From Candidatus Aenigmatarchaeota archaeon (lineage in GTDB: Archaea; Aenigmatarchaeota; Aenigmatarchaeia; DAOWOJ01), in assembly GCA_030642125.1 (NCBI GenBank), contig DAOWOJ010000020.1:1-7020 (forward strand): DNA of 7,020 nucleotides, given 5' to 3'. A program made the translations under genes and the position numbers. How positions within the stretch are numbered: position 1 is the stretch's first letter; each line of letters starts with the position of its first letter. The notes beneath the pieces are model-generated. The model was not told the origin of the DNA, ran no database searches, and saw only the letters and a program-made list of their open reading frames with translations. Of the stretch, positions 1-5,703 are shown in pieces.

Positions 1-69
1 AGTGCATATTTAATTAAAATATTTTCATTAGTAAAGAATACTTTAAAACTACGAAAGTTAGTAAAAAAA

Positions 70-75
70 TATAAT
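70..75 (+). promoter_or_regulatory. Archaeal TATA box for the TatD-family gene
   Basis: TATAAT preceded by a run of A. Its centre is about 26-27 bases before the ATG at 99, where an archaeal TATA box sits relative to the transcription start. Transcription would therefore begin at or next to the ATG. No Shine-Dalgarno motif is visible before this start, which fits a leaderless mRNA. A bacterial -10 box has a similar sequence, but it would leave a leader of about 17 bases with no ribosome site. Confidence 0.5.
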
Positions 76-98
76 ATGCAGCAGATTAAAATAATAAG

Positions 99-845
99 AT
101 GATCGATATTCATTGTCATTTGGAGAAGATGCGAGATCCGTTGAAAATCATAAAAGAAATTCAAAACAGAAACATAAATGTAATAACTTCTTGCGCTTCT
201 ATTGAAGATGCGGACAAAACGCTTGAATTTGCGAAAAATAAAAATATTTTTTGCTCTTTGGGATTGCATCCAACAGAAGTAATTAAATTATCTGATAAAG
301 ATATTGAAAATTATATTGAGTTAATAAAAAATAATTCTAAAGATATAGTTGCTATCGGAGAAGTTGGATTAGATTATAAATGGATTTCTAATGAAAAAGA
401 TCAAACTAAAACAAAGGAAGTATTTATTAAATTCATAAAATTATCAAAAGAATTAAATTTACCTATAGTTATTCATTCAAGAAATTCGATGAATGATTGT
501 CTAAAAATATTAGATGAAAATGAAGCTAAGAAGGTTGTGATACACTGCTTTTCTGGAAATGCTGGACAATTAAAATATGCTACAGAATTAGGATACTTTA
601 TTTCAATAAATACAATATTAACAAAAAATAAAAATATAAAACAAGCAGTAAAAAAAGTACAAATGAATAAAATGTTACTTGAGACAGATTCACCATGGAT
701 GGATCCAAAAAGTGTAGGAGAACTGACTAACGTACCATGGAATATAGAGACACTGATTTCTGAAATTTCTAAGATTAAAGGAATATCGAAATTAGAAGTA
801 GAAAATATAACAGATAAAAATGCTGTTGAATTTTTTGGATTATAA
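99..845 (+). CDS. TatD-family metal-dependent DNase/hydrolase
   Basis: A 248-residue TIM-barrel amidohydrolase of the TatD family, cytoplasmic metal-dependent nucleases linked to DNA processing and quality control. All expected metal ligands are visible: the N-terminal HxH (H5, H7 in DIHCHLE), E88 in GEVGLD, H126 in IVIHSR, H149 in VIHCFSG and D197 in ETDSPW. The length is close to the family norm of about 250-260, so the protein looks complete and active. The start at 99 is supported by the usual MIDxHxH N-terminus and by the TATA box 26-27 bases upstream with no leader. Bacterial members usually carry an RNEP-type motif after the last aspartate; here the stretch reads GELTNVPWN, which resembles archaeal homologues. 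Base composition is very AT-rich (12 G+C in 60 bases at 301-360). It appears monocistronic, because the following 120 bases hold no gene. The family call is firm; the physiological substrate is not known from sequence. Confidence 0.93.
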   Translation: MIDIHCHLEKMRDPLKIIKEIQNRNINVITSCASIEDADKTLEFAKNKNIFCSLGLHPTEVIKLSDKDIENYIELIKNNSKDIVAIGEVGLDYKWISNEKDQTKTKEVFIKFIKLSKELNLPIVIHSRNSMNDCLKILDENEAKKVVIHCFSGNAGQLKYATELGYFISINTILTKNKNIKQAVKKVQMNKMLLETDSPWMDPKSVGELTNVPWNIETLISEISKIKGISKLEVENITDKNAVEFFGL

Positions 846-966
846 TACATTTTTAAATCAATCATATCAAAATCAAAGTTGTTAATAATTTCAAATAACT
901 GTTTGCGAACATATGAAGAAAAATTACGAAGCGGTAAAGTGTATAAGAAACATAATTGAATCTGAT

Positions 967-1182
967 TTATTCGAGTATATTTTCATATTTACCATCTGAT
1001 ATTATAGCTTTCACTATCAATTGATCATTAAAAATAACCATATTAGCTAGATAACCTTTTTTAATCTTACCTAAAACATTTTCTATTCCCAAACATTCAG
1101 CTGGATATAAAGATGCCATTCTTAAAGATTCATCCATAGATATACCAACTTTTTTAATACAATTACTCTCAAGCTTATTCAA
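967..1182 (-). pseudogene. C-terminal remnant of N-acetylglucosamine-6-phosphate deacetylase (NagA-like)
   Basis: About 65 residues read like the C-terminus of NagA, the amidohydrolase that deacetylates GlcNAc-6-phosphate: ISMDESLRMASLYPAECLGI, then LGKIKKGYLANMVIFND and a closing SDGK. This is the segment after the barrel in which family members have a helix with the MASLYPA motif and a final beta-strand module. All catalytic residues of the family (N-terminal HxH, glutamate, histidines, aspartate) lie upstream in a normal protein of about 380 residues and are absent here. The first codon is TTG with no ribosome site. Reading the frame further upstream gives about 15 residues unlike NagA and then a stop at 1228-1230. 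The gene has therefore lost roughly 80 percent of its 5' end and is a relic, not a functional small gene. NagA is mainly a bacterial and sugar-catabolic enzyme, so it hints at gene exchange or pathway loss here. Confidence 0.7.
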
Positions 1183-1370
1183 AAACAGATTTTCTAGGAA
1201 AAAAGTTTGTAAGTTTAAAATATTCTGTTACGTTACTGATAATAAATTTATCTTTATTTTATATAATAAAATTTGTTGCTATAAGTTCGTTTATTGTTTT
1301 TAATTTCTGATTAATAAACATAGAAATTTATCTTAATTAATTTAGAACTTGTTTTCTATGAGATTTATTA
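1183..1370. other. Intergenic stretch without a recognisable gene
   Basis: Very AT-rich and full of stops on both strands. The only structure noted is a minus-strand frame from an ATG at 1319-1321 to a stop at 1175-1177 that would be 48 residues long but for one TAA at 1259-1261. It matches no family I recognise and is not required by the NagA remnant, which is in another frame. I treat the stretch as decayed or non-coding DNA. Confidence 0.4.
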
Positions 1371-1378
1371 TATAAATA
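1371..1378 (+). promoter_or_regulatory. TATA box upstream of the repeat-protein gene
   Basis: TATAAATA, a near-consensus archaeal TATA box, centred 31-32 bases before the ATG at 1406. It predicts transcription starting around 1400 with a leader of only a few bases. A second TATA-like string lies at 1393-1398, but it is too close to the ATG to serve this gene. Confidence 0.45.
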
Positions 1379-1405
1379 TTTTAAGTATCATTATATAATG
1401 GTAAA

Positions 1406-1852
1406 ATGAAAACAAACAAAAAAATTGTTGGTATACCTTATGATGTTAGGTTACTAAATAAATTTGGTTTTGAAAAAAAATGTATTTTTCAACCTGATAT
1501 AGAAGTATATGAAGTTCATCAGCCTGGTATGAAGATAAGTGGAGATGTTAATCAGCCTAATATAAATGCAAATACAGTTTATCAACCTGATATGAATGCA
1601 AACATACTCGATCAATCTGGTATGAGTGTAGGCACAGTTTACCAGACTAATATAAAAGCGCGACGTAAAGTTTATCAGACTAAGATGAATATAAGAAAAT
1701 TAATCACAGGACCAGAAGCTGATTATGGTAGCATATGGAACTTAAATGGTGCTAAAATAGATAAATGGTCTGGTGGTAATATTTTATATGGTGAAGTTGA
1801 TATGTCTGGAGCAGATTTACCATCAAACTTGAAGCATGCTATTAGAGCTTGA
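1406..1852 (+). CDS. Unrecognised protein with seven 10-11-residue repeats; probably truncated by frameshift
   Basis: A 148-residue open frame that I do not recognise. After an N-terminal segment of about 26 residues come seven tandem units at residues 27-98 with a pattern like V-Y-Q-P-D-M-N-A-N-T. The invariant glutamines fall at 29, 39, 50, 60, 70, 80 and 91, a spacing of 10 or 11. Regular short units alternating hydrophobic and polar residues suggest a beta-solenoid or a spacer of stacked strands; that is inference. Residues 99-148 are glycine-rich and contain GGNILYGEVDMSGAD, loosely pentapeptide-like. A TATA box lies at the right distance upstream and there is no clear Shine-Dalgarno site. 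No signal peptide or membrane segment is seen. The sense strand past the stop continues with protein-like helical sequence in other frames (see the next entry), so this open frame is probably the surviving 5' part of a longer gene of about 200 residues. Function unknown. Confidence 0.5.
   Translation: MKTNKKIVGIPYDVRLLNKFGFEKKCIFQPDIEVYEVHQPGMKISGDVNQPNINANTVYQPDMNANILDQSGMSVGTVYQTNIKARRKVYQTKMNIRKLITGPEADYGSIWNLNGAKIDKWSGGNILYGEVDMSGADLPSNLKHAIRA
1484..1699 (+). repeat. Seven tandem 30/33-bp coding repeats
   Basis: In-frame units of 10 or 11 codons, each centred on a CAA or CAG glutamine codon usually followed by a proline, serine or threonine codon. The third and fourth units are the best conserved at DNA level, both ending in AATGCAAA. 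The first and last two units have diverged. The array probably grew by slippage or unequal exchange and then drifted. Confidence 0.7.
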
Positions 1853-2028
1853 AAAAACTCTACATGAGTTTACTAAAAATTATCAAAAGAATTAAATTTT
1901 AGATACGATCAGAACGTTAGGATAGGAGATATCATTAAGAATATCTCAATATTCAGTCAAATATTTTAAAAAACATCCTTAGAGATGTTGATTTGATAGT
2001 AGAAAAGTTTAAAGAACTAATGAATTAA
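1839..2028 (+). pseudogene. Frameshifted C-terminal tail of the repeat-protein gene
   Basis: Three successive protein-like stretches follow without a gap but in different frames. The frame starting at 1839 gives LELEKTLHEFTKNYQKN. The frame used by the upstream gene resumes at about 1883 with SKELNFRYDQNVRIGDIIKN and then NISIFSQ. From about 1963 the third frame gives ILKNILRDVDLIVEKFKELM followed by N and a stop at 2026-2028. Each piece is amphipathic and begins about where the previous one ends. The simplest reading is one ancestral C-terminus of about 60 residues, mostly helical, interrupted by three small insertions or deletions. Against this, AT-rich DNA readily yields lysine- and isoleucine-rich pseudo-peptides, so the relic is a supported hypothesis and not certain. 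Confidence 0.45.
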
Positions 2029-2291
2029 AGAGACTGAACTCACAAAGCAAAACACTTTGCTACTATCGTGGTTCGTCATGAAGTCCGCTAACAATGAATA
2101 TGATGTTTAAACCTTTGGATTACACCTAAATTTTCATTCTGGAAATTTCATATACGTCAGGAACGTTATACGAAATATGTCGATTATTGATGTAAGAGAT
2201 TAAAAATAGATGATGAGAAACGGAAAAATAGATATAGGTTAGATTATCTATTGATATTATACAACTAACGTTATTCATATAGGAGATGTTA
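2029..2291. other. Non-coding region upstream of the ABC transporter gene
   Basis: No gene is visible. A small hairpin lies at 2046-2061 (AGCAAA, loop ACAC, TTTGCT) and could end transcripts from upstream or be incidental. AACGTTAT occurs twice, at 2162-2169 and 2267-2274. No TPP or other riboswitch core that I know could be matched by eye. The promoter of the transporter gene must lie here; TATTATAC at 2255-2262 and the A/T-rich string around 2225-2238 are possible boxes, neither convincing. Confidence 0.4.
2281..2285 (+). promoter_or_regulatory. Shine-Dalgarno site AGGAG that fixes the transporter start at 2292
   Basis: AGGAG ends six bases before the ATG at 2292. A farther-upstream in-frame ATG at 2286 directly abuts the site and cannot use it, so translation most likely starts at 2292. 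This contrasts with the leaderless-looking flanking genes. Confidence 0.65.
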
Positions 2292-3902
2292 ATGCCAGAA
2301 GAGATACTAATAAAGATCAAAAATATAGGGAAGACTTTTGAATCAGGTGAAAATGTTGTTAGGGCATTGGATAATGTATTTTTCAATGTGACTGAAGGAG
2401 AATTCTTATCAATCGTTGGTCCAAGCGGATGTGGAAAGACAACGCTTTTAAGAATCATTGGTGGTCTGATAAAAGAGACAAATGGGAAGATCTTTGTTAG
2501 GAACGGCACATCTGAGGATCTGCATAAGAATTCAGGTTTTGTTTTTCAAGATCCTGTCCTATTGCCTTGGAGAAATGTATTAGGAAATACGATATTACCA
2601 CTTGAAGTAAAAGGAGAAGATTCTAAAAAAGAAGAAAAAGCAAAAATTTTGCTTGATTTAGTAAACTTATCTGGTTTTGAGCAGCATTATCCGAATGAGC
2701 TTTCTGGTGGAATGAAACAAAGAGTTTCGATCGCAAGAGCGTTGACACAAGATCCTCTTGTATTGCTTATGGACGAACCATTCGGTTCACTTGATGAGAT
2801 AACGAGAGGAAGGATGAACTTTGAGTTACTCAAAATCTGGAAAAAGACAGGAAAGACAATTATTTTTGTTACACATAGCGTATCAGAAGCTGTTCTGTTA
2901 TCAAATAGGGTTATTGTAATGTCGAAAAGACCAGGAACAGTTATAGATATTATTAATATAGATCTACCAGATAAAAGAGATTCAAGCTTAATCGAAACAG
3001 ATAAATTCAATTCTTATGTATACAAGATACGAAAATCGCTTGGTGTTTACTCAAATGAAAATATCCAGGTGGATGATAAATGTGAGGTAGAAAAAAAGAA
3101 AAGGTTAAAAAAATTTATTTCTATGCCGAAGATCAGCACATTCACATTATATGCGATGTATCTTCTGATCTTCTTGTTATCGGTTGGTATTTGGAAAGGA
3201 TTGACAATGATATTCAATATTCCTGTATTTCTTTTACCACCGCCAGAAAAAGTTTTTATTGAATATATATCATTGTTATCAAATGGTATACTTTTAAAGC
3301 ATACATTGGTAACACTGAATGAAACGATTGCTGGATTTTTGGCTGGTGCTGCGATTGGAATGTTACTTGGATACCCGTTAGCAAAGTCAAGAAAATTGGA
3401 AAAGATACTCTCTCCATATATCGTTGCCGCTCAGACAGCTCCGAAGATTGCTCTTGCTCCACTTATTGTGATATGGCTCGGATTTGGTATGATATCAAAA
3501 TTCTTCCTCGTTGCACTAATCGTCTTCTTTCCAATATTTATCAATATGATAGCAGGTATAAGATCTGTTGACAGAAACTTATTGGAATTGATGAAATCGA
3601 CAAAAGCAAGTAAATGGGATATCTTTAAGAAAGTTGAAATGCCAAGCTCACTTCCAATGCTATTTGCAGGATTTAAGACAGGAGTAACGTTAGCTGTGAT
3701 AGGTGCTGTCGTTGGTGAGTTTGTTGGCGCAAATGCTGGACTTGGATACCTAACAATATATGCAGCCGGATTAATGAACACATCACAGGTATTTGTTGCA
3801 ATCATTCAGTTGACGATAATTGGAATTATACTATACATGATTGTATCTTTCATAGAAAATAGATTAATTCAATGGCGCGAGTCTGATGCAAATGATGAAT
3901 AA
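2292..3902 (+). CDS. Fused ABC importer: ATPase plus permease of the NitT/TauT/ThiXYZ class
   Basis: A 536-residue single chain joining two normally separate subunits. The N-terminal half (about residues 1-235) is a complete ABC ATPase: Walker A GPSGCGKT at 43-50, Q-loop glutamine at 86 in FVFQDP, signature LSGGMKQR at 137-144, Walker B VLLMDEP at 157-163 with D-loop SLD, and H-loop histidine at 195 in FVTHS. A charged linker of about 50 residues, ending in lysine-rich EKKKRLKKF, leads to a BPD_transp_1 permease with about six membrane helices from residue 285. Its coupling (EAA-type) loop reads KASKWDIFKKVEMPSSLPML at about 438-457, as in SsuC/TauC/ThiX permeases. Both halves have full family length, so this is a true head-to-tail fusion and would work as a homodimer in the cytoplasmic membrane. 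The binding protein at 4640 is its likely partner. Candidate ligands for the class are thiamine pyrimidines, riboflavin, sulfonates, taurine or nitrate; none can be chosen by eye. It is richer in G+C (21 of 60 at 3361-3420) than the flanking genes. Confidence 0.9.
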   Translation: MPEEILIKIKNIGKTFESGENVVRALDNVFFNVTEGEFLSIVGPSGCGKTTLLRIIGGLIKETNGKIFVRNGTSEDLHKNSGFVFQDPVLLPWRNVLGNTILPLEVKGEDSKKEEKAKILLDLVNLSGFEQHYPNELSGGMKQRVSIARALTQDPLVLLMDEPFGSLDEITRGRMNFELLKIWKKTGKTIIFVTHSVSEAVLLSNRVIVMSKRPGTVIDIINIDLPDKRDSSLIETDKFNSYVYKIRKSLGVYSNENIQVDDKCEVEKKKRLKKFISMPKISTFTLYAMYLLIFLLSVGIWKGLTMIFNIPVFLLPPPEKVFIEYISLLSNGILLKHTLVTLNETIAGFLAGAAIGMLLGYPLAKSRKLEKILSPYIVAAQTAPKIALAPLIVIWLGFGMISKFFLVALIVFFPIFINMIAGIRSVDRNLLELMKSTKASKWDIFKKVEMPSSLPMLFAGFKTGVTLAVIGAVVGEFVGANAGLGYLTIYAAGLMNTSQVFVAIIQLTIIGIILYMIVSFIENRLIQWRESDANDE

Positions 3903-3975
3903 CAACGAAAATAATATAAAATCATTGTTTCATCATCTTTAATTTTTCTGCTTTAATTAAATGTTTTCGTAAGTC

Positions 3976-3984
3976 TTTTTAAAT
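3976..3984 (+). promoter_or_regulatory. Possible TATA box for the flavoprotein-binding protein unit
   Basis: TTTTTAAAT within the 156-base gap after the fused transporter gene. A start about 26 bases downstream would fall near 4006, leaving a leader of about 50 bases that contains the Shine-Dalgarno site of the flavoprotein. It is weak as a sequence on its own in AT-rich DNA; its position relative to the palindrome gives it weight. Confidence 0.3.
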
Positions 3985-3991
3985 GTATTAC

Positions 3992-4005
3992 TAACAATAT
4001 TGTTA
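3992..4005. promoter_or_regulatory. Perfect 14-bp palindrome, candidate operator
   Basis: TAACAATATTGTTA reads identically on both strands. It lies just downstream of a TATA-like element and about where transcription would start, the usual place for an archaeal repressor site. One half-site, TAACAAT, also occurs at 2089-2095 upstream of the fused transporter gene, without its mirror half. A dimeric helix-turn-helix regulator could bind; none is encoded in the window. Confidence 0.4.
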
Positions 4006-4058
4006 AGAATAAAATAGTGATAAGAAATGGAAAGTAAAAAAATAATGGAGCAAATATC

Positions 4059-4652
4059 ATGAAAATGAAAGTAATTGGAATCGATTCAAGCCCTAGAAAA
4101 AATGGAAATACCGAACAGATGATTAAACATTCTTTGAAAGTGATTGAAAATTCTGGTATTTCTACAGAAATAATAAAATTATCGAATTACAATATATTAC
4201 CATGCACTGCTTGTTATGTTTGTAAAGATTCTAGTTGTCCTCTTGATGATAAAGATGATGTAAGCATCTTAAAAGAAAAAATGAAGGAATGCGACGCAAT
4301 AATTATTGGAAGTCCAGTATATTTTGGCGGTATTTCTCCTTTGTTGAGTGCTCTTTTTTCTAGAACTTTAGATATGAGAATTTTAGATAGATTTCAGCTA
4401 AAGAATAAAATAGGAGGGTCGATTGTAATTGGGGCCGCAAGAAATGGCGGTCAAGAATTTACATCACTGATAATACATAATTGGATGCTAATTCATAATA
4501 TGATTGTTGTTTCTGATGCTATTCCAACGAGTCATTTTGGAGGGATAGGTGTTGCATCTGAACCCGGATCGGTTATGAATGATGAAGTAGGATTGAAAAC
4601 CGCAGAAAATTTGGGAAAAAGAATCGCCGAGGTAATGATATGGATACACTAG
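4059..4652 (+). CDS. Iron-sulfur flavoprotein (ISF family, NADPH-dependent FMN reductase fold)
   Basis: A 197-residue flavodoxin-fold protein. The FMN phosphate loop is GIDSSPRKNGNT at residues 7-18 and the isoalloxazine loop GSPVYFGGISP at 84-94, with GAARNGGQE at 125-133. Four cysteines at 49, 52, 55 and 60 form C-X2-C-X2-C-X4-C, the compact cluster motif of the iron-sulfur flavoproteins described in methanogens, which bind a [4Fe-4S] cluster and FMN and can reduce O2 or peroxide. That motif separates it from plain FMN reductases of the SsuE type. The start at 4059 has TGGAG at 4046-4050 eight bases upstream; an ATG two codons later is less likely. The 3' end overlaps the next gene by 13 bases, so the two are probably translated together. 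Adjacency to a sulfonate/thiamine-class importer suggests a role in processing the imported compound or in redox protection; this is inference. No signal peptide is seen, so it is cytoplasmic. Confidence 0.87.
   Translation: MKMKVIGIDSSPRKNGNTEQMIKHSLKVIENSGISTEIIKLSNYNILPCTACYVCKDSSCPLDDKDDVSILKEKMKECDAIIIGSPVYFGGISPLLSALFSRTLDMRILDRFQLKNKIGGSIVIGAARNGGQEFTSLIIHNWMLIHNMIVVSDAIPTSHFGGIGVASEPGSVMNDEVGLKTAENLGKRIAEVMIWIH
4629..4633 (+). promoter_or_regulatory. Shine-Dalgarno site GAGGT for the binding-protein gene
   Basis: GAGGT lies inside the last codons of the flavoprotein gene, six bases before the ATG at 4640. With the 13-base overlap it supports coupled translation and decides this start. 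Confidence 0.6.
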
Positions 4653-5635
4653 GCGTTTTGATTGCTATCATGATAATAGCAGGTTTGATATTTTTAGCAT
4701 GGTGTATAGAACCAGCAGAAGATGGGAAAGTCACTCTAATGTATGGTTTCACACCAAATGTCGGATATGCTCCATTCTATGTTGCTTCTGCTAATGGTTA
4801 TTACGCTGATGAAGGCTTGAATGTTGATTTTCAGTATACTATTGAAGGAAGTGTTGGTGTAATAAAACAAATAGGCGCAGGTAAAGTTGAATTTGGATAT
4901 GCTGGAGATAGCGCAATAATAATAGGAAAAGCACATGATGTGGAGATTGTAGCAGTTCAAAGGATTATTCAAAATAATCTTTTTGGTGTATATTCAAAAG
5001 AGGAATTAAATATAACAAAGCCTGAAGATTTGATTGGAAAGAAAATTGCATTACCAGGACCAGCTGTAGTAGTGACTACTGTTACACAAATAATGCTTAT
5101 ATCGTCAGGTATAAAATTTACAAAGATAGAACCTTTATACGTTGGTGGAGCAATAATCTCAACGCATTTAGCTGGAGATGCCGATGCTTTTGGAGCATAC
5201 TTGCCACAAAAAATAGTTGCAGGAGAGATTGGTGGTGAAAAAATGAATGAGATAAGTGCTAGTGATTATACAACAATAGGACGAACATATCTTTTTACAA
5301 GTGATATAATGATTCAAGAGAATCCAGAAATTGTAAAAAAATTTGTGAATGCAACGCAAAAAGGTTTAGAATATTCTGTAGAACATCCAGAAGAGGCTGT
5401 TGATGCATATATTCAATATGACACAGATGCAGAAGAAAAAAGAGACTTGCATTTATCAATCTGGAATGGAATGGTAGAAAGAGGATTTGATAAAGATGTA
5501 GAAGGAAATCCAATATTCCACATACCTTCAGAAGACAGTTGGGCAGAGAAACAAGATCAGATGTTTGATGTCGGTGCAATAGACAAGAAAATAAATGTGG
5601 GCTTGTTTTACACTGATGAATTTATTCCAATATAA
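4640..5635 (+). CDS. ABC transporter substrate-binding protein, NMT1/THI5-like
   Basis: A 331-residue periplasmic-type binding protein held outside the membrane. Residues 4-21 form one hydrophobic segment (LGVLIAIMIIAGLIFLAW) followed by C22. The cysteine could be lipidated, but the W before it departs from the usual lipobox, so an uncleaved membrane anchor is also possible. The mature domain begins at about residue 30 and shows family features: YGFTPNVGYAPFYVASANGY at 35-54, then YYADEGLNVDF, FGYAGDSAIIIGKA in the loop that lines the ligand pocket, a hinge region with EDLIGKKIALPG at 129-140, and late helices containing NPEIVKKFVNATQKGLEY at 228-245. The length is normal. Members of this family deliver thiamine pyrimidines, riboflavin, sulfonates, taurine or nitrate; the Cys-rich THI5 enzyme motif is absent, so it is a transporter part and not a pyrimidine synthase. 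It is the natural partner of the fused ATPase-permease at 2292. Sampled G+C is 40-43 percent, well above the flanking genes. Confidence 0.88.
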   Translation: MDTLGVLIAIMIIAGLIFLAWCIEPAEDGKVTLMYGFTPNVGYAPFYVASANGYYADEGLNVDFQYTIEGSVGVIKQIGAGKVEFGYAGDSAIIIGKAHDVEIVAVQRIIQNNLFGVYSKEELNITKPEDLIGKKIALPGPAVVVTTVTQIMLISSGIKFTKIEPLYVGGAIISTHLAGDADAFGAYLPQKIVAGEIGGEKMNEISASDYTTIGRTYLFTSDIMIQENPEIVKKFVNATQKGLEYSVEHPEEAVDAYIQYDTDAEEKRDLHLSIWNGMVERGFDKDVEGNPIFHIPSEDSWAEKQDQMFDVGAIDKKINVGLFYTDEFIPI

Positions 5636-5642
5636 ATTTGTA

Positions 5643-5664
5643 TTTTTTATTAATTAAATAAAAA
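5643..5664 (+). terminator. A/T stem-loop with T-run after the binding-protein gene
   Basis: Six T at 5643-5648 start eight bases after the stop codon. TTTTTATT (5644-5651) can pair perfectly with AATAAAAA (5657-5664) around loop AATTA. Archaeal termination depends mainly on T-runs in the coding strand, which is satisfied. The stem is only A/T, so its structural role is doubtful. Confidence 0.35.
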
Positions 5665-5681
5665 TTATGAATCAATAATTA

Positions 5682-5687
5682 TTTAAA
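5682..5687 (+). promoter_or_regulatory. Weak TATA-like element upstream of the nucleotidyltransferase
   Basis: TTTAAA in an almost pure A/T stretch, centred about 19-20 bases before the ATG at 5704; the preceding AATTATT would place a box nearer the ideal distance. No Shine-Dalgarno motif precedes this start, so the gene is probably leaderless like the other AT-rich genes. Exact box uncertain. Confidence 0.25.
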
Positions 5688-5703
5688 CAAATATATTTAA
5701 TTT

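Noticed and set aside
473..865. Minus-strand open frame of 130 codons opposite the TatD gene
   Set aside because: It is a shadow of TatD, whose catalytic residues are all on the plus strand; the translated sequence shows no family features.
846..959. In-frame continuation after the TatD stop ending in LRTYEEKLRSGKVYKKHN
   Set aside because: The last 18 residues look protein-like and could be a gene fragment, but there is no start, no family match and the upstream part is low-complexity; too short to call.
1175..1321. Minus-strand frame of 48 codons with one internal TAA at 1259-1261
   Set aside because: The peptide is not recognisable and AT-rich DNA yields such frames by chance; it does not extend the NagA remnant.
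2066..2090. GGTTCG string reminiscent of a tRNA T-arm
   Set aside because: No matching acceptor, D-arm or anticodon stem can be folded around it.
2040..2130. Possible end of an IS200/IS605-type element (small hairpin, then a more GC-rich string around 2061-2090)
   Set aside because: No transposase, TnpB fragment, matching left end or target duplication can be seen.
2286..2291. Upstream ATG as start of the fused transporter
   Set aside because: It directly abuts the Shine-Dalgarno site at 2281-2285, leaving no spacing; the ATG at 2292 has six bases.
2029..2291. TPP riboswitch ahead of a ThiXYZ-like transporter
   Set aside because: I could not find the conserved CUGAGA and pyrophosphate-sensor strings; the ligand assignment therefore gets no support from a riboswitch.
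2687..3805. Minus-strand open frames of 68 to 124 codons within the transporter gene
   Set aside because: They are antisense shadows of a gene with every ABC motif on the plus strand.
4736..5579. Minus-strand open frames within the binding-protein gene
   Set aside because: They are antisense shadows with cysteine-, tyrosine- and phenylalanine-rich translations that resemble no protein family.
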